From: Actinomycetes bacterium
GTDB taxonomy: Bacteria; Actinomycetota; Actinomycetes; Propionibacteriales; Propionibacteriaceae
NCBI GenBank assembly: GCA_023392635.1
Contig: JAEVYS010000018.1
Location: 1 to 64,000, forward strand
Length of the DNA stretch: 64,000 nt
Reading direction: 5' to 3'
Shown: positions 18,836 through 26,932 of the stretch, in pieces
Layout: each line of letters opens with the position of its first letter
How positions within the stretch are numbered: the stretch's first letter is position 1
The notes under the pieces: generated by a model
Seen by the model: only the letters and a program-made list of their open reading frames with translations
What the model was told of the DNA's origin: nothing
The model's database searches: none
Position numbers and translations under genes: made by a program

Positions 18836-20378
18836 GGGCCACCTCCCTGACGTCGGGGGGCACCACCGGCCACGGCGACGCCTCCAGCTGCTCACCGGCG
18901 CGGCGAGGCAGCGTCAGCCGGAACTGGGCGCCCAGGCCGGGGCGGCCCCACGCGTTCAGCCAGCCGCCGTGCAGCCGCGCGTCCTCGAGCGAGATCGACA
19001 GGCCCAGCCCGGTCCCGCCGACCCGGCGGCCGCGGGACGGGTCGGCGCGCCAGAAGCGGTTGAACACCTGCCCGGCCTCCGCCGCCGAGAAGCCGACACC
19101 GTGGTCGCGCACCGCGATGGCGACCGCCCGGTCGTCGCCCCGCACGTAGACGGTGATCGGGCGGCCCTCCCCGTGCTCGATGGCGTTGGTGATCAGGTTG
19201 CGCAGGATGCGACGGATGCGGCGGGTGTCGATCTCGGCCACGCAGGGCGTCTCCGCGTCCAGCGTCATGATGCTGCCGGTGCCCTCGGCGAGCCGCTGCA
19301 GCGCGTCCAGCTCCTCACCGGCCAGCGCCACGAGGTCGATGTCGTCGAGGGCGAGCTCGGCGGCTCCGGCGTCGAACCGGGAGATCTCGAGCAGGTCGGT
19401 GAGCAATTCCTCGAAGCGGTCGAGCTCCGCCGACAGCAGCTCGCTGGACCGTCCGGACGCCGCGTCGAAGGCTGCCCGGTGGGCGTGCAGCACCTCGGCC
19501 GCCATCCGGATCGTGGTGAGCGGCGTGCGCAGCTCGTGGGAGACGTCTGAGACGAACCTCTGCTGGACCAGCGACAGGTTCTGCAGCTGGGTGATCTTCT
19601 TGTCCAGCTCCTCGGCCATGTGGTTCATCGAGCGTGCCAGCCCGGCGAGGTCCTCGGTGCCCACGACGGCCATCCGGTCCTCGAGGTGTCCGGCCGCAAG
19701 GCTCTCCGCGGCGAGGCGGGCGGCCCGCACCGGGCGCAGCACCTGCAGCGAGATCAGGTACACGGTCAGGGTGAGGCCTGCGAGCAGGAACACGCCCGTG
19801 GCCAGGGTCGCCTGCTGCACCACAGCGAGCGTCTGCTGTTCGCGTGCGGTCGAGAACAGGAAGAACACCGGGAACGGCGGCTGGCCGGAAGCGGTCAGCG
19901 TGGTGGCGACCACCAGTCCGGGCTCGTCGGGGCGGGAGTCGCTGAACCGGATCATGGTCGGGGTGCTCCACAGCCCTCCGCCCCCGACAGCCTGGCGGAT
20001 CCGGTCGGGGATGCTGTCGGCGACGAGCCCCGCCGTGCCGATCTGCGAGATCGGTGTCTCCACCACCACGAAGTACTGGTTCCCCACCTGGCCGCGGTTC
20101 GCCGCGTCCCTGGCGAGCCGGTTGATGCGCTCGCTGACCGACGTGGTGCGCAGGTCGGTGGTGGACAGGTCGCGCTGCATGCTGGCGACCACGGCCGACA
20201 CCTCGGCCACGCTGGTCTGGGTCTTGCCCGACATGATCCCGCGGCTGGACTGGTCCATCAGGAACCAGCCGGTGGCGACCAGGATCACCATCGCGGCGGC
20301 CACCGTGCTCAGCACCATCCGGAAGGGCAGCGATCGGGCCCAGAGTCGGAACGGGGCGAAGCGGGCGAGGCCTCTCAT
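18819..20378 (-). CDS. mtrB: sensor histidine kinase MtrB
   Basis: This 519-residue membrane kinase controls MtrA in cell-envelope and division homeostasis. An N-terminal membrane segment, an extracellular domain of about 150 residues and a second membrane segment are followed by HAMP, the H-box VSDVSHELRTPLTTIR, the N-box LRNLITNAIEHG, and the G-boxes DHGVGF and GGTGLGLSI. The ATG start overlaps the mtrA stop by one base (TGATG). Its 3' end overlaps lpqB. Length and architecture match actinobacterial MtrB. Confidence 0.95.
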   Translation of the reverse strand: MRGLARFAPFRLWARSLPFRMVLSTVAAAMVILVATGWFLMDQSSRGIMSGKTQTSVAEVSAVVASMQRDLSTTDLRTTSVSERINRLARDAANRGQVGNQYFVVVETPISQIGTAGLVADSIPDRIRQAVGGGGLWSTPTMIRFSDSRPDEPGLVVATTLTASGQPPFPVFFLFSTAREQQTLAVVQQATLATGVFLLAGLTLTVYLISLQVLRPVRAARLAAESLAAGHLEDRMAVVGTEDLAGLARSMNHMAEELDKKITQLQNLSLVQQRFVSDVSHELRTPLTTIRMAAEVLHAHRAAFDAASGRSSELLSAELDRFEELLTDLLEISRFDAGAAELALDDIDLVALAGEELDALQRLAEGTGSIMTLDAETPCVAEIDTRRIRRILRNLITNAIEHGEGRPITVYVRGDDRAVAIAVRDHGVGFSAAEAGQVFNRFWRADPSRGRRVGGTGLGLSISLEDARLHGGWLNAWGRPGLGAQFRLTLPRRAGEQLEASPWPVVPPDVREVAHVPLR

Positions 20379-21091
20379 CAGGCCGGCTTGGGCTCCCCGG
20401 CCCGGTAGCCGACACCGCGGACGGTGACGATGATCTCCGGGCGCTCCGGATCCTTCTCGATCTTGGAGCGCAGCCGCTGGACGTGCACGTTCACGAGCCG
20501 GGTGTCGCTGGCGTGGCGGTAGCCCCAGACCTCCTCCAGCAGTACCTCGCGGGTGAAGGCCTGTCGGGGCCGGCGGGCGAGCGCGAGCAGCAGGTCGAAC
20601 TCGAGCGGGGTCAGGATGATCTCGGAGTCACCGCGTCGAACGGTGTGCTCGTTGACCCGGATGGAGAGGTCGCCGATGCGCAGGCTGTCCACATCGGCGT
20701 CGGGAGTGACGTGCCGGCGCAGCCGCGTCTTGATGCGGGCGATGAGCTCCTGGGTCTTGAACGGCTTGGCCACGTAGTCGTCGGCGCCGGCGGACAACCC
20801 GTCCACGACATCGATGGTGTCGCTCTTGGCTGTCAGCATGACGATCGGCACCCCGGACTCGGCCCGGATGTCGCGGCACACGTCGACACCGTCACGGCCG
20901 GGCAGCATCAGGTCCAGCAGCACGAGGTCGGGCCGGTAGTCGCGGAAGGCGTCGAGGGCGGCGTCCCCGGTGTGGCACAGGCGGGCGTCGAAACCCTCCG
21001 AGCCCAGCACGATGTGCAGCATCTCGGCCAGTGCCTCGTCGTCGTCGACCACCAGGATCCGCGGCGTGGAACTCCGTGGAGCCTCTGACAC
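20378..21091 (-). CDS. mtrA: response regulator MtrA (OmpR family)
   Basis: The 237-residue regulator has a receiver domain with phosphoacceptor Asp60 in LLDLMLPGRDG, Thr in MLTAKS, Lys in AKPFKTQEL, and a winged-helix OmpR domain ending VRGVGYRAG. The GTG at 21091 is preceded by AAGGAGGG at proper spacing. The open frame extends upstream without such a site. MtrA governs cell-wall hydrolases and division genes in related actinobacteria. The upstream 100-bp gap to the YqgE gene probably holds its promoter. Confidence 0.95.
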   Translation of the reverse strand: MSEAPRSSTPRILVVDDDEALAEMLHIVLGSEGFDARLCHTGDAALDAFRDYRPDLVLLDLMLPGRDGVDVCRDIRAESGVPIVMLTAKSDTIDVVDGLSAGADDYVAKPFKTQELIARIKTRLRRHVTPDADVDSLRIGDLSIRVNEHTVRRGDSEIILTPLEFDLLLALARRPRQAFTREVLLEEVWGYRHASDTRLVNVHVQRLRSKIEKDPERPEIIVTVRGVGYRAGEPKPA

Positions 21092-21191
21092 CCTTCTTCC
21101 CTCCTTGGTAGCCGGTGCCCCGATGATATCCACCAGCCGGAGCGGCTCGTGGGCCGAACCTCGGAAACCGGCCGGTGACTGCGGGCGACGC

Positions 21192-21749
21192 TCAGTTCGC
21201 CTCGGTGACCGAGGTCCAGGTGGACAGCAGGCCCAGCTCTCCGCCCTGTCGGCGCAGCACACGGCGCCAGAGGGTCTCCGGGGTCGGGTCGAAGACATCT
21301 TCGGGAAGAGCCTTCACCACGTGCCACATGTCGAACTCGAGTTCGTGCTCGAGCTGGCCGGCGTCCCAGCCCGCGTAGCCGGCGAAGATCCGCAGCCGCC
21401 GGTAGGTGCCCTCGGCGATCTCGATCGGCGTGTCGAGGTTCAGCAACCCGACCCGGTCGAACACCGGACGCCAGCCCGGCGGCTCCTCGGTCTCCGACCA
21501 CGGTTCGGCGAGGCACACCGCGCCCTGCTGGGAGACCGGGCCGCCGTCGAACAGCGCCTGCGGCTCACTCACCAGCCGGGACCACGCCGGCAGCGCTCCC
21601 GCCAGCTCGATCTCGGTGATCCGGTTGAGCACCACTCCCAGGGTTCCGGACTCGTCGGCGTCCAGCAGCAGCACGACGGTCCCGTCGAAGATCCCGTCGG
21701 TGATCGAGATCCCGGCCACCAGCAGGTCGCCCACCTGGTACGTCTGCAT
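21192..21749 (-). CDS. YqgE/AlgH family protein
   Basis: This 185-residue UPF0301/AlgH protein starts at ATG 21749 after GGGAGGTG. The core shows GDLLVAG, FDGTVVLLLDADESGTLGVVLNR, the LFDGGPVSQQGAVCL motif and RIFAGYAGWDAGQLEHELE, all diagnostic of the family. The molecular function is unknown. The gene's first 185 bp lie within the 3' end of the upstream histidine kinase frame, so the two are likely coupled. It sits one gene before mtrA on the same strand. Confidence 0.9.
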   Translation of the reverse strand: MQTYQVGDLLVAGISITDGIFDGTVVLLLDADESGTLGVVLNRITEIELAGALPAWSRLVSEPQALFDGGPVSQQGAVCLAEPWSETEEPPGWRPVFDRVGLLNLDTPIEIAEGTYRRLRIFAGYAGWDAGQLEHELEFDMWHVVKALPEDVFDPTPETLWRRVLRRQGGELGLLSTWTSVTEAN

Positions 21750-22590
21750 CACACCTCCCGGTGCCCAGTCTGGCACCTGCCCCCGGATTCGGTCCCTGCG
21801 TCCCCTCCCGGGTGGGTCGTGGCTGCAGGGCCACGGGCTCCTCGATGCCGCCCGCGGCCGGCACGCCCAGCCCGAAGCCCAGGGTGAAGGTCGACCCTGC
21901 GCCGGGCTCGCTGCGCACCGCAAGGCTCACGTCCTGCAGCTCGGCCAGCCGGCGGGTCAGTGCGAGGCCGAGGCCGGTGCCCGTGTGCCGGCGCGACGTC
22001 GGGGAGTCGATCTGCTCGAACGGCTCGAAGATCCGACCGAGGTGTTCGGCGGCGATGCCGATGCCGCTGTCCCACACTTCGAGGACGAGACCGTCGTCCT
22101 GTGGCCGGGCCCGGATGCCGATCCGTCCGCCCGCCGGGGTGAACTTCATGGCGTTCGACAACAGGTTCAGCAGCATCTGGCGTACCCGGAGCGGGTCGGC
22201 CCGGACCGACGGCAGCGATTCGGGCACGTCGACGCTGAGGCTGAGTCGCTGTGCGGCGGCCTGCTCGCGAACCATGGCCGCCGCCTCCTCCACCGCGACC
22301 GCGAGGTCGAGGTCGGCGAGCTCGGCGGTCAGCTTGTCGGCGTCGGACCTCGCCAGCTCGAGGATGTCACCGACGAGGGCCAGCAGGTGGCGTCCGCTGG
22401 CCTCGATCTGCGAGACGAGTTGGGCCTGCTTGTCCGTGAGCGGGCCGTGGAGCTGGCGGGACAGGACGGTGGAGAGGCCGATGACGGCGTTGAGTGGGGC
22501 GCGGAGCTCGTGGCCCACGTCGGCGAGCCTCGACGTGGCGGAGCGGTCCCCCCGAACCGCTTCGGTCAGCCCAGAAGTGATGGCGGTCAC
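21565..22590 (-). CDS. soluble orphan sensor histidine kinase overlapping the YqgE gene
   Basis: This 341-residue kinase has no membrane segment or recognisable input domain. The H-box VGHELRAPLNAVIG lies near the N-terminus. The N-box is LLNLLSNAMKFTPAGG, the G1 box DSGIGI and the G2 box TGTGLGLALT. I prefer GTG 22590, because AAGGAAGG precedes it by 8 bases; ATG 22632 is an alternative. After the ATPase domain (about residue 240) the frame continues some 100 low-complexity residues through the YqgE start region, so the true C-terminus is uncertain. A partner could be the upstream HTH-receiver protein. Confidence 0.75.
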   Translation of the reverse strand: MTAITSGLTEAVRGDRSATSRLADVGHELRAPLNAVIGLSTVLSRQLHGPLTDKQAQLVSQIEASGRHLLALVGDILELARSDADKLTAELADLDLAVAVEEAAAMVREQAAAQRLSLSVDVPESLPSVRADPLRVRQMLLNLLSNAMKFTPAGGRIGIRARPQDDGLVLEVWDSGIGIAAEHLGRIFEPFEQIDSPTSRRHTGTGLGLALTRRLAELQDVSLAVRSEPGAGSTFTLGFGLGVPAAGGIEEPVALQPRPTREGTQGPNPGAGARLGTGRCDADVPGGRPAGGRDLDHRRDLRRDRRAAAGRRRVRNPGSGAQPDHRDRAGGSAAGVVPAGE

Positions 22591-22668
22591 CCGAGTGGCC
22601 TTCCTTGCGTACACCTGCGTGGATGAGTGCATCACCCGGCGACTGCAAAATGCAGGGTGACCCCAGAA

Positions 22669-22699
22669 ATGGTAGACCTTGCGCCGGGCACTCGCACAA
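22669..22699 (-). promoter_or_regulatory. candidate promoter of the soluble histidine kinase gene
   Basis: On the minus strand TTGTGC (22694-22699) and TACCAT (22669-22674) are spaced 19 bp apart, giving a predicted transcript start about 70 bases before the preferred GTG. The stretch is unusually AT-rich for this window. Spacing is slightly long for a housekeeping sigma factor, so this is tentative. Confidence 0.3.
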
Positions 22700-22786
22700 T
22701 AGCCAGGGGCAGCCAACCGGCCATTTCCCGCACCATGCGGCATCATTCCACAAACGCATCTTCCCTTGTCACCCGCATGGGTAGTC

Positions 22787-22819
22787 ACTCGAAAGGGGAC
22801 TACGGTCCCCCTTTCGAGT
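22787..22819 (-). terminator. hairpin after the HTH-receiver gene
   Basis: The arms 22787-22800 (ACTCGAAAGGGGAC) and 22805-22819 form a 14-bp stem with one bulged base and a TACG loop. It lies 35 bp downstream of the regulator's stop. There is no U-run, as is common in high-GC actinobacteria. It should separate transcription of the regulator from that of the kinase. Confidence 0.6.
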
Positions 22820-22853
22820 TACCACGCCCCGGTTATTCGAAAGACAGCGTGGG

Positions 22854-23408
22854 TCAGGGCTGGAGGATTTCCCGCATGGCGGTGGTGAGGGCCGCGAGCT
22901 CGAGCGGCTTGGTGAGCACGGCATTGCCGAGTGCGCTGGCCCGGGCACGCACGTCCGGGCTCTGCGAGGCGGTGACGAACACCACCCGCATCCTCTCGAG
23001 GCCGTCGATCACAGGCAGCCGGCGCGCCACCTCGAGGCCGTCGATGCCCGGCATCATCACGTCGAGGAACAGCAGCCGGGGCTGGAGCGCCCCGCACTTG
23101 ACCAGTCCCTCCCAGCCGTCGAGTGCCGCCTCAACCGTGACGGACGCATCCACGTCCGTCGCCGCGGCGCGCACGAGCTCGGCGGTGACCGGATCGTCGT
23201 CGATGACGAGGACGGCCAACTCCCTGGCGATGCCGAGGGAGGCGGCGAGCCGCTCGAGGGCCTCACGGTGTACCGGTCTCGGCTCGCTCCGCCCCCGCTC
23301 CCACGAGTTCACCGTGGGAAAGGACACGGCGAGGCGTCGCGCCAGGCCCTCCTGGGTGTCACCGCTGGCCGCACGGATCCGGGACACCAGTTCGGCGGTC
23401 GGCAGCAT
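22854..23408 (-). CDS. HTH(XRE)-receiver fusion regulator with reversed domain order
   Basis: The 184-residue protein begins with an XRE-like helix-turn-helix (about residues 1-60; TQEGLARRLAVSFPTVNSWERGR) and ends with a complete receiver domain. The receiver has acidic Asp70-72, phosphoacceptor Asp116 in LLFLDVMMPG, Thr146 and Lys167 in LTKPLE. Classical response regulators place the receiver first, so this order is unusual. It lies between ssrA and a sensor-less histidine kinase on the same strand, which makes that kinase a likely partner. DNA targets are unknown. Confidence 0.8.
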   Translation of the reverse strand: MLPTAELVSRIRAASGDTQEGLARRLAVSFPTVNSWERGRSEPRPVHREALERLAASLGIARELAVLVIDDDPVTAELVRAAATDVDASVTVEAALDGWEGLVKCGALQPRLLFLDVMMPGIDGLEVARRLPVIDGLERMRVVFVTASQSPDVRARASALGNAVLTKPLELAALTTAMREILQP

Positions 23409-23491
23409 GGTCGAAGGATACAGAGCTTCATGAAGGCGGCTCGTGGCTCATCGACCTGCCAGCGACCCCACAGCGCCCGCCCGGAGACGCC

Positions 23492-23523
23492 GATCGCCAC
23501 CGTCGGGCTCGACGGTGGCGATC
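23492..23523 (-). terminator. terminator hairpin of ssrA
   Basis: GATCGCCACCGTCG (23492-23505) and CGACGGTGGCGATC (23510-23523) form a perfect 14-bp stem with a four-base loop, starting 17 bp beyond the tmRNA 3' end. No U-tract follows, but stem strength and position support termination. Confidence 0.7.
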
Positions 23524-23539
23524 GATCGCTCGCAAGGGG

Positions 23540-23904
23540 TGGAGGTGGCGGGAATCGAACCCGCGTCCTCAAGAGGTGAACCAGGACTTCTCCGGGCGCA
23601 GCCGACCACACGTTTTCTCGGCTCCCACCCTCGCGTCGGCACGTGGTGGACAAGCCCAGTTCCATGAATTTCCCGAACTGACCCTGGAACTAGGTCAGGA
23701 CGGTGAGCCTTCTGAATGAGGCCAGGATCCGGACGGAAGGCGCATCCGGGCTGACCCTTCGGTCACTGCTCAGGCAGCGAGAGCGAAGTCAGTGCGCTGT
23801 GTGTTGGCACTTATTGGTTTTCCGAGAGTCGTTAACGAGATGTCCTCGGATCCTCGGCCCGCTTCTCCTGGAACTACCGTCCCAAGTCGAAACCAGTCAC
23901 CCCC
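23540..23904 (-). ncRNA. ssrA: transfer-messenger RNA (tmRNA)
   Basis: tmRNA rescues stalled ribosomes together with SmpB, whose gene is 2.5 kb away. The 5' end (GGGGGTG, 23898-23904) pairs with the 3' CACCTCC (23541-23547) as a 7-bp acceptor stem. A canonical T-arm GGTTCGATTCC precedes it, and the 5' GACTGGTTTCGACTTGGG is typical. The tag frame at 23770-23808 reads ANTQRTDFALAA followed by a stop, with the usual LAA end recognised by ClpXP. The discriminator A is at 23540 and the next bases give CCC, so the terminal CCA must be added enzymatically. Length is 365 nt. Confidence 0.97.
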
Positions 23905-23949
23905 TGTTGAGTTGTCACGCTGGACGGGGTCTCCCCCGGCCAGCACTCC

Positions 23950-23955
23950 AGTATA
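23950..23955 (-). promoter_or_regulatory. -10 element of the ssrA promoter
   Basis: The minus strand reads TATACT, close to TATAAT, about 45 bases upstream of the mature tmRNA 5' end. This fits a precursor with a short leader removed by RNase P. No convincing -35 is visible at 17-18 bp. Confidence 0.5.
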
Positions 23956-24021
23956 TGCCGCGACGACATCGCTCGCGAATCCCCGGTGCCGCCGGAGGAC
24001 AGCGCAGCCGTTCGCACCGGG

Positions 24022-24027
24022 TAGGGT
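24022..24027 (+). promoter_or_regulatory. leaderless-type -10 of the FKBP gene
   Basis: TAGGGT ends seven bases before the ATG at 24035, so transcription would start on or next to the start codon. No Shine-Dalgarno sequence could then be present in the mRNA. Confidence 0.5.
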
Positions 24028-24034
24028 GCCGCGC

Positions 24035-24403
24035 ATGGAGAAACCGTTCGTCGACCCGCCCGAGGGTCCCGCGCCCACCGACCTCGAAATCGTCGACCTC
24101 GAAGAGGGCATCGGCCCCGAGGCCGCTCCCGGCAAGACCGTCGCCGTGCACTACGTGGGCGTCGCGTTCTCCTCCGGCGAGGAGTTCGACTCCAGCTACG
24201 ACCGTGGGGAGCCGTTGGTCTTCCCGCTCGGGGCCCGTCGCGTCATTCCCGGCTGGGACAACGGCCTGGTCGGCATGAAGGTCGGTGGGCGCCGCCGGCT
24301 CGTCATTCCGCCGCACCTCGCCTACGGCAGTCGCGGTGCCGGGAATGCGATCGGCCCCAACGAGACCTTGATCTTCGTCTGCGACCTGGTCGGGGTGAAG
24401 TAA
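24035..24403 (+). CDS. FKBP-type peptidyl-prolyl cis-trans isomerase
   Basis: The 122-residue single-domain FKBP catalyses proline isomerisation during protein folding. Signatures are VAVHYVGVAFSSGEEFDSSYDRGEPLVFPLG, VIPGWDNGLVGMKVGGRRRLVIPPHLAYG and the final FVCDLVGVK. ATG 24035 gives the normal family length; the longer frame upstream runs through ssrA. There is no signal peptide, so it is cytoplasmic. A strong hairpin follows it. Confidence 0.93.
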   Translation: MEKPFVDPPEGPAPTDLEIVDLEEGIGPEAAPGKTVAVHYVGVAFSSGEEFDSSYDRGEPLVFPLGARRVIPGWDNGLVGMKVGGRRRLVIPPHLAYGSRGAGNAIGPNETLIFVCDLVGVK

Positions 24404-24418
24404 CCCGCGCCAACTTCC

Positions 24419-24494
24419 GGACCGAATTGGGGACGGTTCCGATTGTGGTCCGCTGCCGGCTGGACCGCAATCGGAACCGTCCCCAATTCGGTCC
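24419..24494. terminator. 33-bp near-perfect hairpin between convergent genes
   Basis: The arm 24419-24451 and the arm 24462-24494 are reverse complements at 32 of 33 positions, around a 10-base loop. The element lies 15 bp after the FKBP stop and 33 bp before the end of the convergent DUF2207 gene, so it can end both transcripts. The length and near-identity exceed an ordinary terminator and suggest a dispersed palindromic repeat or MITE-like unit. No target-site duplication is evident. Confidence 0.7.
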
Positions 24495-24527
24495 AGCAAC
24501 TCGGTCCAGCCTGCGAGGGTGGAGGGG

Positions 24528-26387
24528 CTACCAGCTGCCTCCGCCTCCCCCGCCGCCACCCCCGCCGGAGAAGCCGCCGCCGCTGAAGCCGCCGGAGTCG
24601 AAGGCGGAGCCGCTGCTGCCGAAGCCCGACTCGGTGAAGGTGGGCGCCGGTGCAGCGATCGAGGTGCCCACGGAGGTGTCGAAGGTGTTGAGCTGCCAGC
24701 CGAAGGTGTTCAGGTCCCAGGTGCTGCCGTAGTACCACGCGGGCGCAGTCGACGTCAGCAACCCGAGCTCGACGAGGCGCTGGCACACCCTGGTCCAGCG
24801 GTCGGTCAGGTCGAACATGATCGCCCACGGGAGGTACTTGCTGAAGATGTCCTCGCCCTCCTCGAACCGGAGCTGCTCGGCCTCGGCGGTCGCGAGGTAG
24901 GTGCGGAAGCCTTCCACCTGGTCGGTGAGCGCCCGGCCGTACGCACTGCGCTGGCCGCGTCGCAGCTTCCGCCGCACCACGGCATGCGTGACACCGGCCG
25001 AGATCAGCAGGGGCAGCGCGATCAGCAGCACGGGGCCGAAGAACGTCCCGCCGACGATGCGGAAGAACGCGAGCGGGAACACCAGTCCGAGGCAGCCCAG
25101 CCCGCTGGCCGGCCCGGGCAACCGGACCCACCATCCTTCGGCCTGCGAATGGCCCAGCACGGCACCGGTCACCTCGCGGTGGGCGTCGGACAGCACCCCG
25201 GGCTCGCCGAGGTCCACGACGTCGCCGGGCCGGCTGCCGTCGGGGAAGAGCGCGCGCAGCACGATCCGGCTCGGCTCGTCCGGCGCGCGACCCGGGTCGA
25301 CGAGGCGCACCTGTTGCTGCTCGTCGCTACGCAGCTGGATGGCGCCGGCCACGGCGAGCCCGACGAGGGTCGCCGTCGTGTCCCGCACCTGGGTCTCGCC
25401 GTCGATGAGCAGGCCGGCCTCGGCCACTGCGAGGCGCGGCGGGGCGAAGGAGACCGGGATCTCGATGCGCGGGTCACCCAGCACCTCGGCCCCCTGCTGG
25501 CCGGCCGCCGGCCAGGTGCCGGGCGGGAGTCCGTCGTAGCGGTAGTCCCGGGTGCGTCGGCGCAGGTACCACCAGCCGATGAACGGGATGAGCGCGGCGC
25601 CGGCCACCGAGACGCCGAAGAGGATGGTGCCGAGCCGCGCACTCGCCGTGTCCGCGTTCTCCACACGGATCGGAGTGTTGTTCGTGACGAGGCCGGGCGG
25701 GATCTTGACCGAGACGGTCATCACCTTGCCGACGGCGATGTCGGAGGCGGCGAACTCGGCCACCCCGTTCCTCACGGTGGCCGAGTCGCACGGCGCGTTG
25801 TTGCCGGGTCCGGGCACGTCCACCGCGCAGAACGTCCCCTGGGCGCCACCGGGCACGGTGATCCGGACGGACGCCTCCGCGATCCGCGGCATCGACGAGC
25901 CCGACACGTCCCAGTACAGCTCGTCGTAACTGCCGGAGGTCCGCAGCAGGCCCGCGACACGGTAGCTGAACACGTAGGTGGCGGTCGGTGCGCTGATCGT
26001 GCGGTCCGACGAACCGACGCGCACGCGCATGGACGTGTTCCGGCCGCTGCCCTGGTCGGTCGAGCTGAACTCGGTGGACACCGGGTCGGGGCTGGTGACC
26101 GAGATCTGGTCGACCCGGTACACCACGTCGTGGTCGTTGCCATCCGGCTCGCGAGTGATGAAGGTGCGCTCGAGGCCGTGACGACCGGAGGTGGCGCCGA
26201 ACCGCAGCACGATGGTCTCGGTGACGTGGACGAAGCCGTCCGGAGTGACGGTGGCGACGACGTCGAAGCGGTCGAAGACGTCACCCGAGGCCGCCGAGGC
26301 CACAGGTGCGGTGCCGAGGGTGATCCAGCCGGTGAGCAGCAGGACGGCGAGCGCTGCCAGCCAGCGGCCGGGCGCCCGCCTTCTCAC
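24528..26387 (-). CDS. DUF2207-family predicted membrane protein with Gly-rich tail
   Basis: The 619-residue protein has an N-terminal signal peptide ([20 protein letters not shown]) and an extracytoplasmic DUF2207 beta-domain (about 35-230: [27 protein letters not shown]). One membrane helix follows (about 255-275), then a cytoplasmic part, a pair of helices (about 430-475) and a tail of about 30 residues made mostly of Gly and Ser, ending GGSW. Function is unknown; the family is widespread in actinobacteria. The GTG start overlaps the smpB stop as GTGA. Confidence 0.8.
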   Translation of the reverse strand: MRRRAPGRWLAALAVLLLTGWITLGTAPVASAASGDVFDRFDVVATVTPDGFVHVTETIVLRFGATSGRHGLERTFITREPDGNDHDVVYRVDQISVTSPDPVSTEFSSTDQGSGRNTSMRVRVGSSDRTISAPTATYVFSYRVAGLLRTSGSYDELYWDVSGSSMPRIAEASVRITVPGGAQGTFCAVDVPGPGNNAPCDSATVRNGVAEFAASDIAVGKVMTVSVKIPPGLVTNNTPIRVENADTASARLGTILFGVSVAGAALIPFIGWWYLRRRTRDYRYDGLPPGTWPAAGQQGAEVLGDPRIEIPVSFAPPRLAVAEAGLLIDGETQVRDTTATLVGLAVAGAIQLRSDEQQQVRLVDPGRAPDEPSRIVLRALFPDGSRPGDVVDLGEPGVLSDAHREVTGAVLGHSQAEGWWVRLPGPASGLGCLGLVFPLAFFRIVGGTFFGPVLLIALPLLISAGVTHAVVRRKLRRGQRSAYGRALTDQVEGFRTYLATAEAEQLRFEEGEDIFSKYLPWAIMFDLTDRWTRVCQRLVELGLLTSTAPAWYYGSTWDLNTFGWQLNTFDTSVGTSIAAPAPTFTESGFGSSGSAFDSGGFSGGGFSGGGGGGGGGGSW

Positions 26388-26860
26388 CCTTCGCCCCGGT
26401 TGCGGGCCGCGAGTTCCCGCTGCGTGTCGCGGTCGGCGTCACGCTTGGCGATGGTCTGGCGCTTGTCCCAGTCCTTCTTGCCGGTGGCGACGGCCAGTTC
26501 CACCTTGGCGTAGCCGTCGGAGAAGTAGATGGAGAGCGGAACGATCGTTCGGCCGCTCGCCACCGTCTCCCGCTCGAGCTTGGCGATCTCCTTGCGGTGC
26601 AGCAGCAGCTTGCGGTTGCGGCGGGTCGCGTGGTTCTTCCAGGTCCCGAACGAGTACTCGGGGATGTGGACGTTGCGCAGCCACACCTCGCCGTCGTCGA
26701 TCGTGGCGAACGCGTCCACCAGGGACGCGCGTCCGGCACGCAGGGACTTGACCTCGGTCCCCATCAGCACCATGCCCGCCTCGAAGCGGTCGTGCAGGTG
26801 GTAGTCGTGGTGCGCCTTCCGGTTCTGGGCCACCAACACCCGGCCCTTCGGTCGCGGCAT
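26384..26860 (-). CDS. smpB: SsrA-binding protein SmpB
   Basis: SmpB delivers tmRNA to stalled ribosomes. The 158-residue length, the [27 protein letters not shown] core, the HIPEYS segment and the basic C-terminal tail ([14 protein letters not shown]) are canonical. It lies downstream of ftsEX and the M23 peptidase gene and about 2.5 kb from ssrA on the same strand, a common actinobacterial arrangement. Confidence 0.97.
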   Translation of the reverse strand: MPRPKGRVLVAQNRKAHHDYHLHDRFEAGMVLMGTEVKSLRAGRASLVDAFATIDDGEVWLRNVHIPEYSFGTWKNHATRRNRKLLLHRKEIAKLERETVASGRTIVPLSIYFSDGYAKVELAVATGKKDWDKRQTIAKRDADRDTQRELAARNRGEG

Positions 26861-26932
26861 CGTGGCTCCTCCCCCTCCGGCGGCTTCCGTCCGACCACCC
26901 TACCAACCGCCACGCGAAGGGTGGGGCCGGCC

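Noticed and set aside
24528..24620. Low-complexity Gly codon run as a sequencing artefact
   Set aside because: Gly/Ser-rich tails are common in DUF2207 proteins, and the frame ends cleanly with GGSW and a stop.
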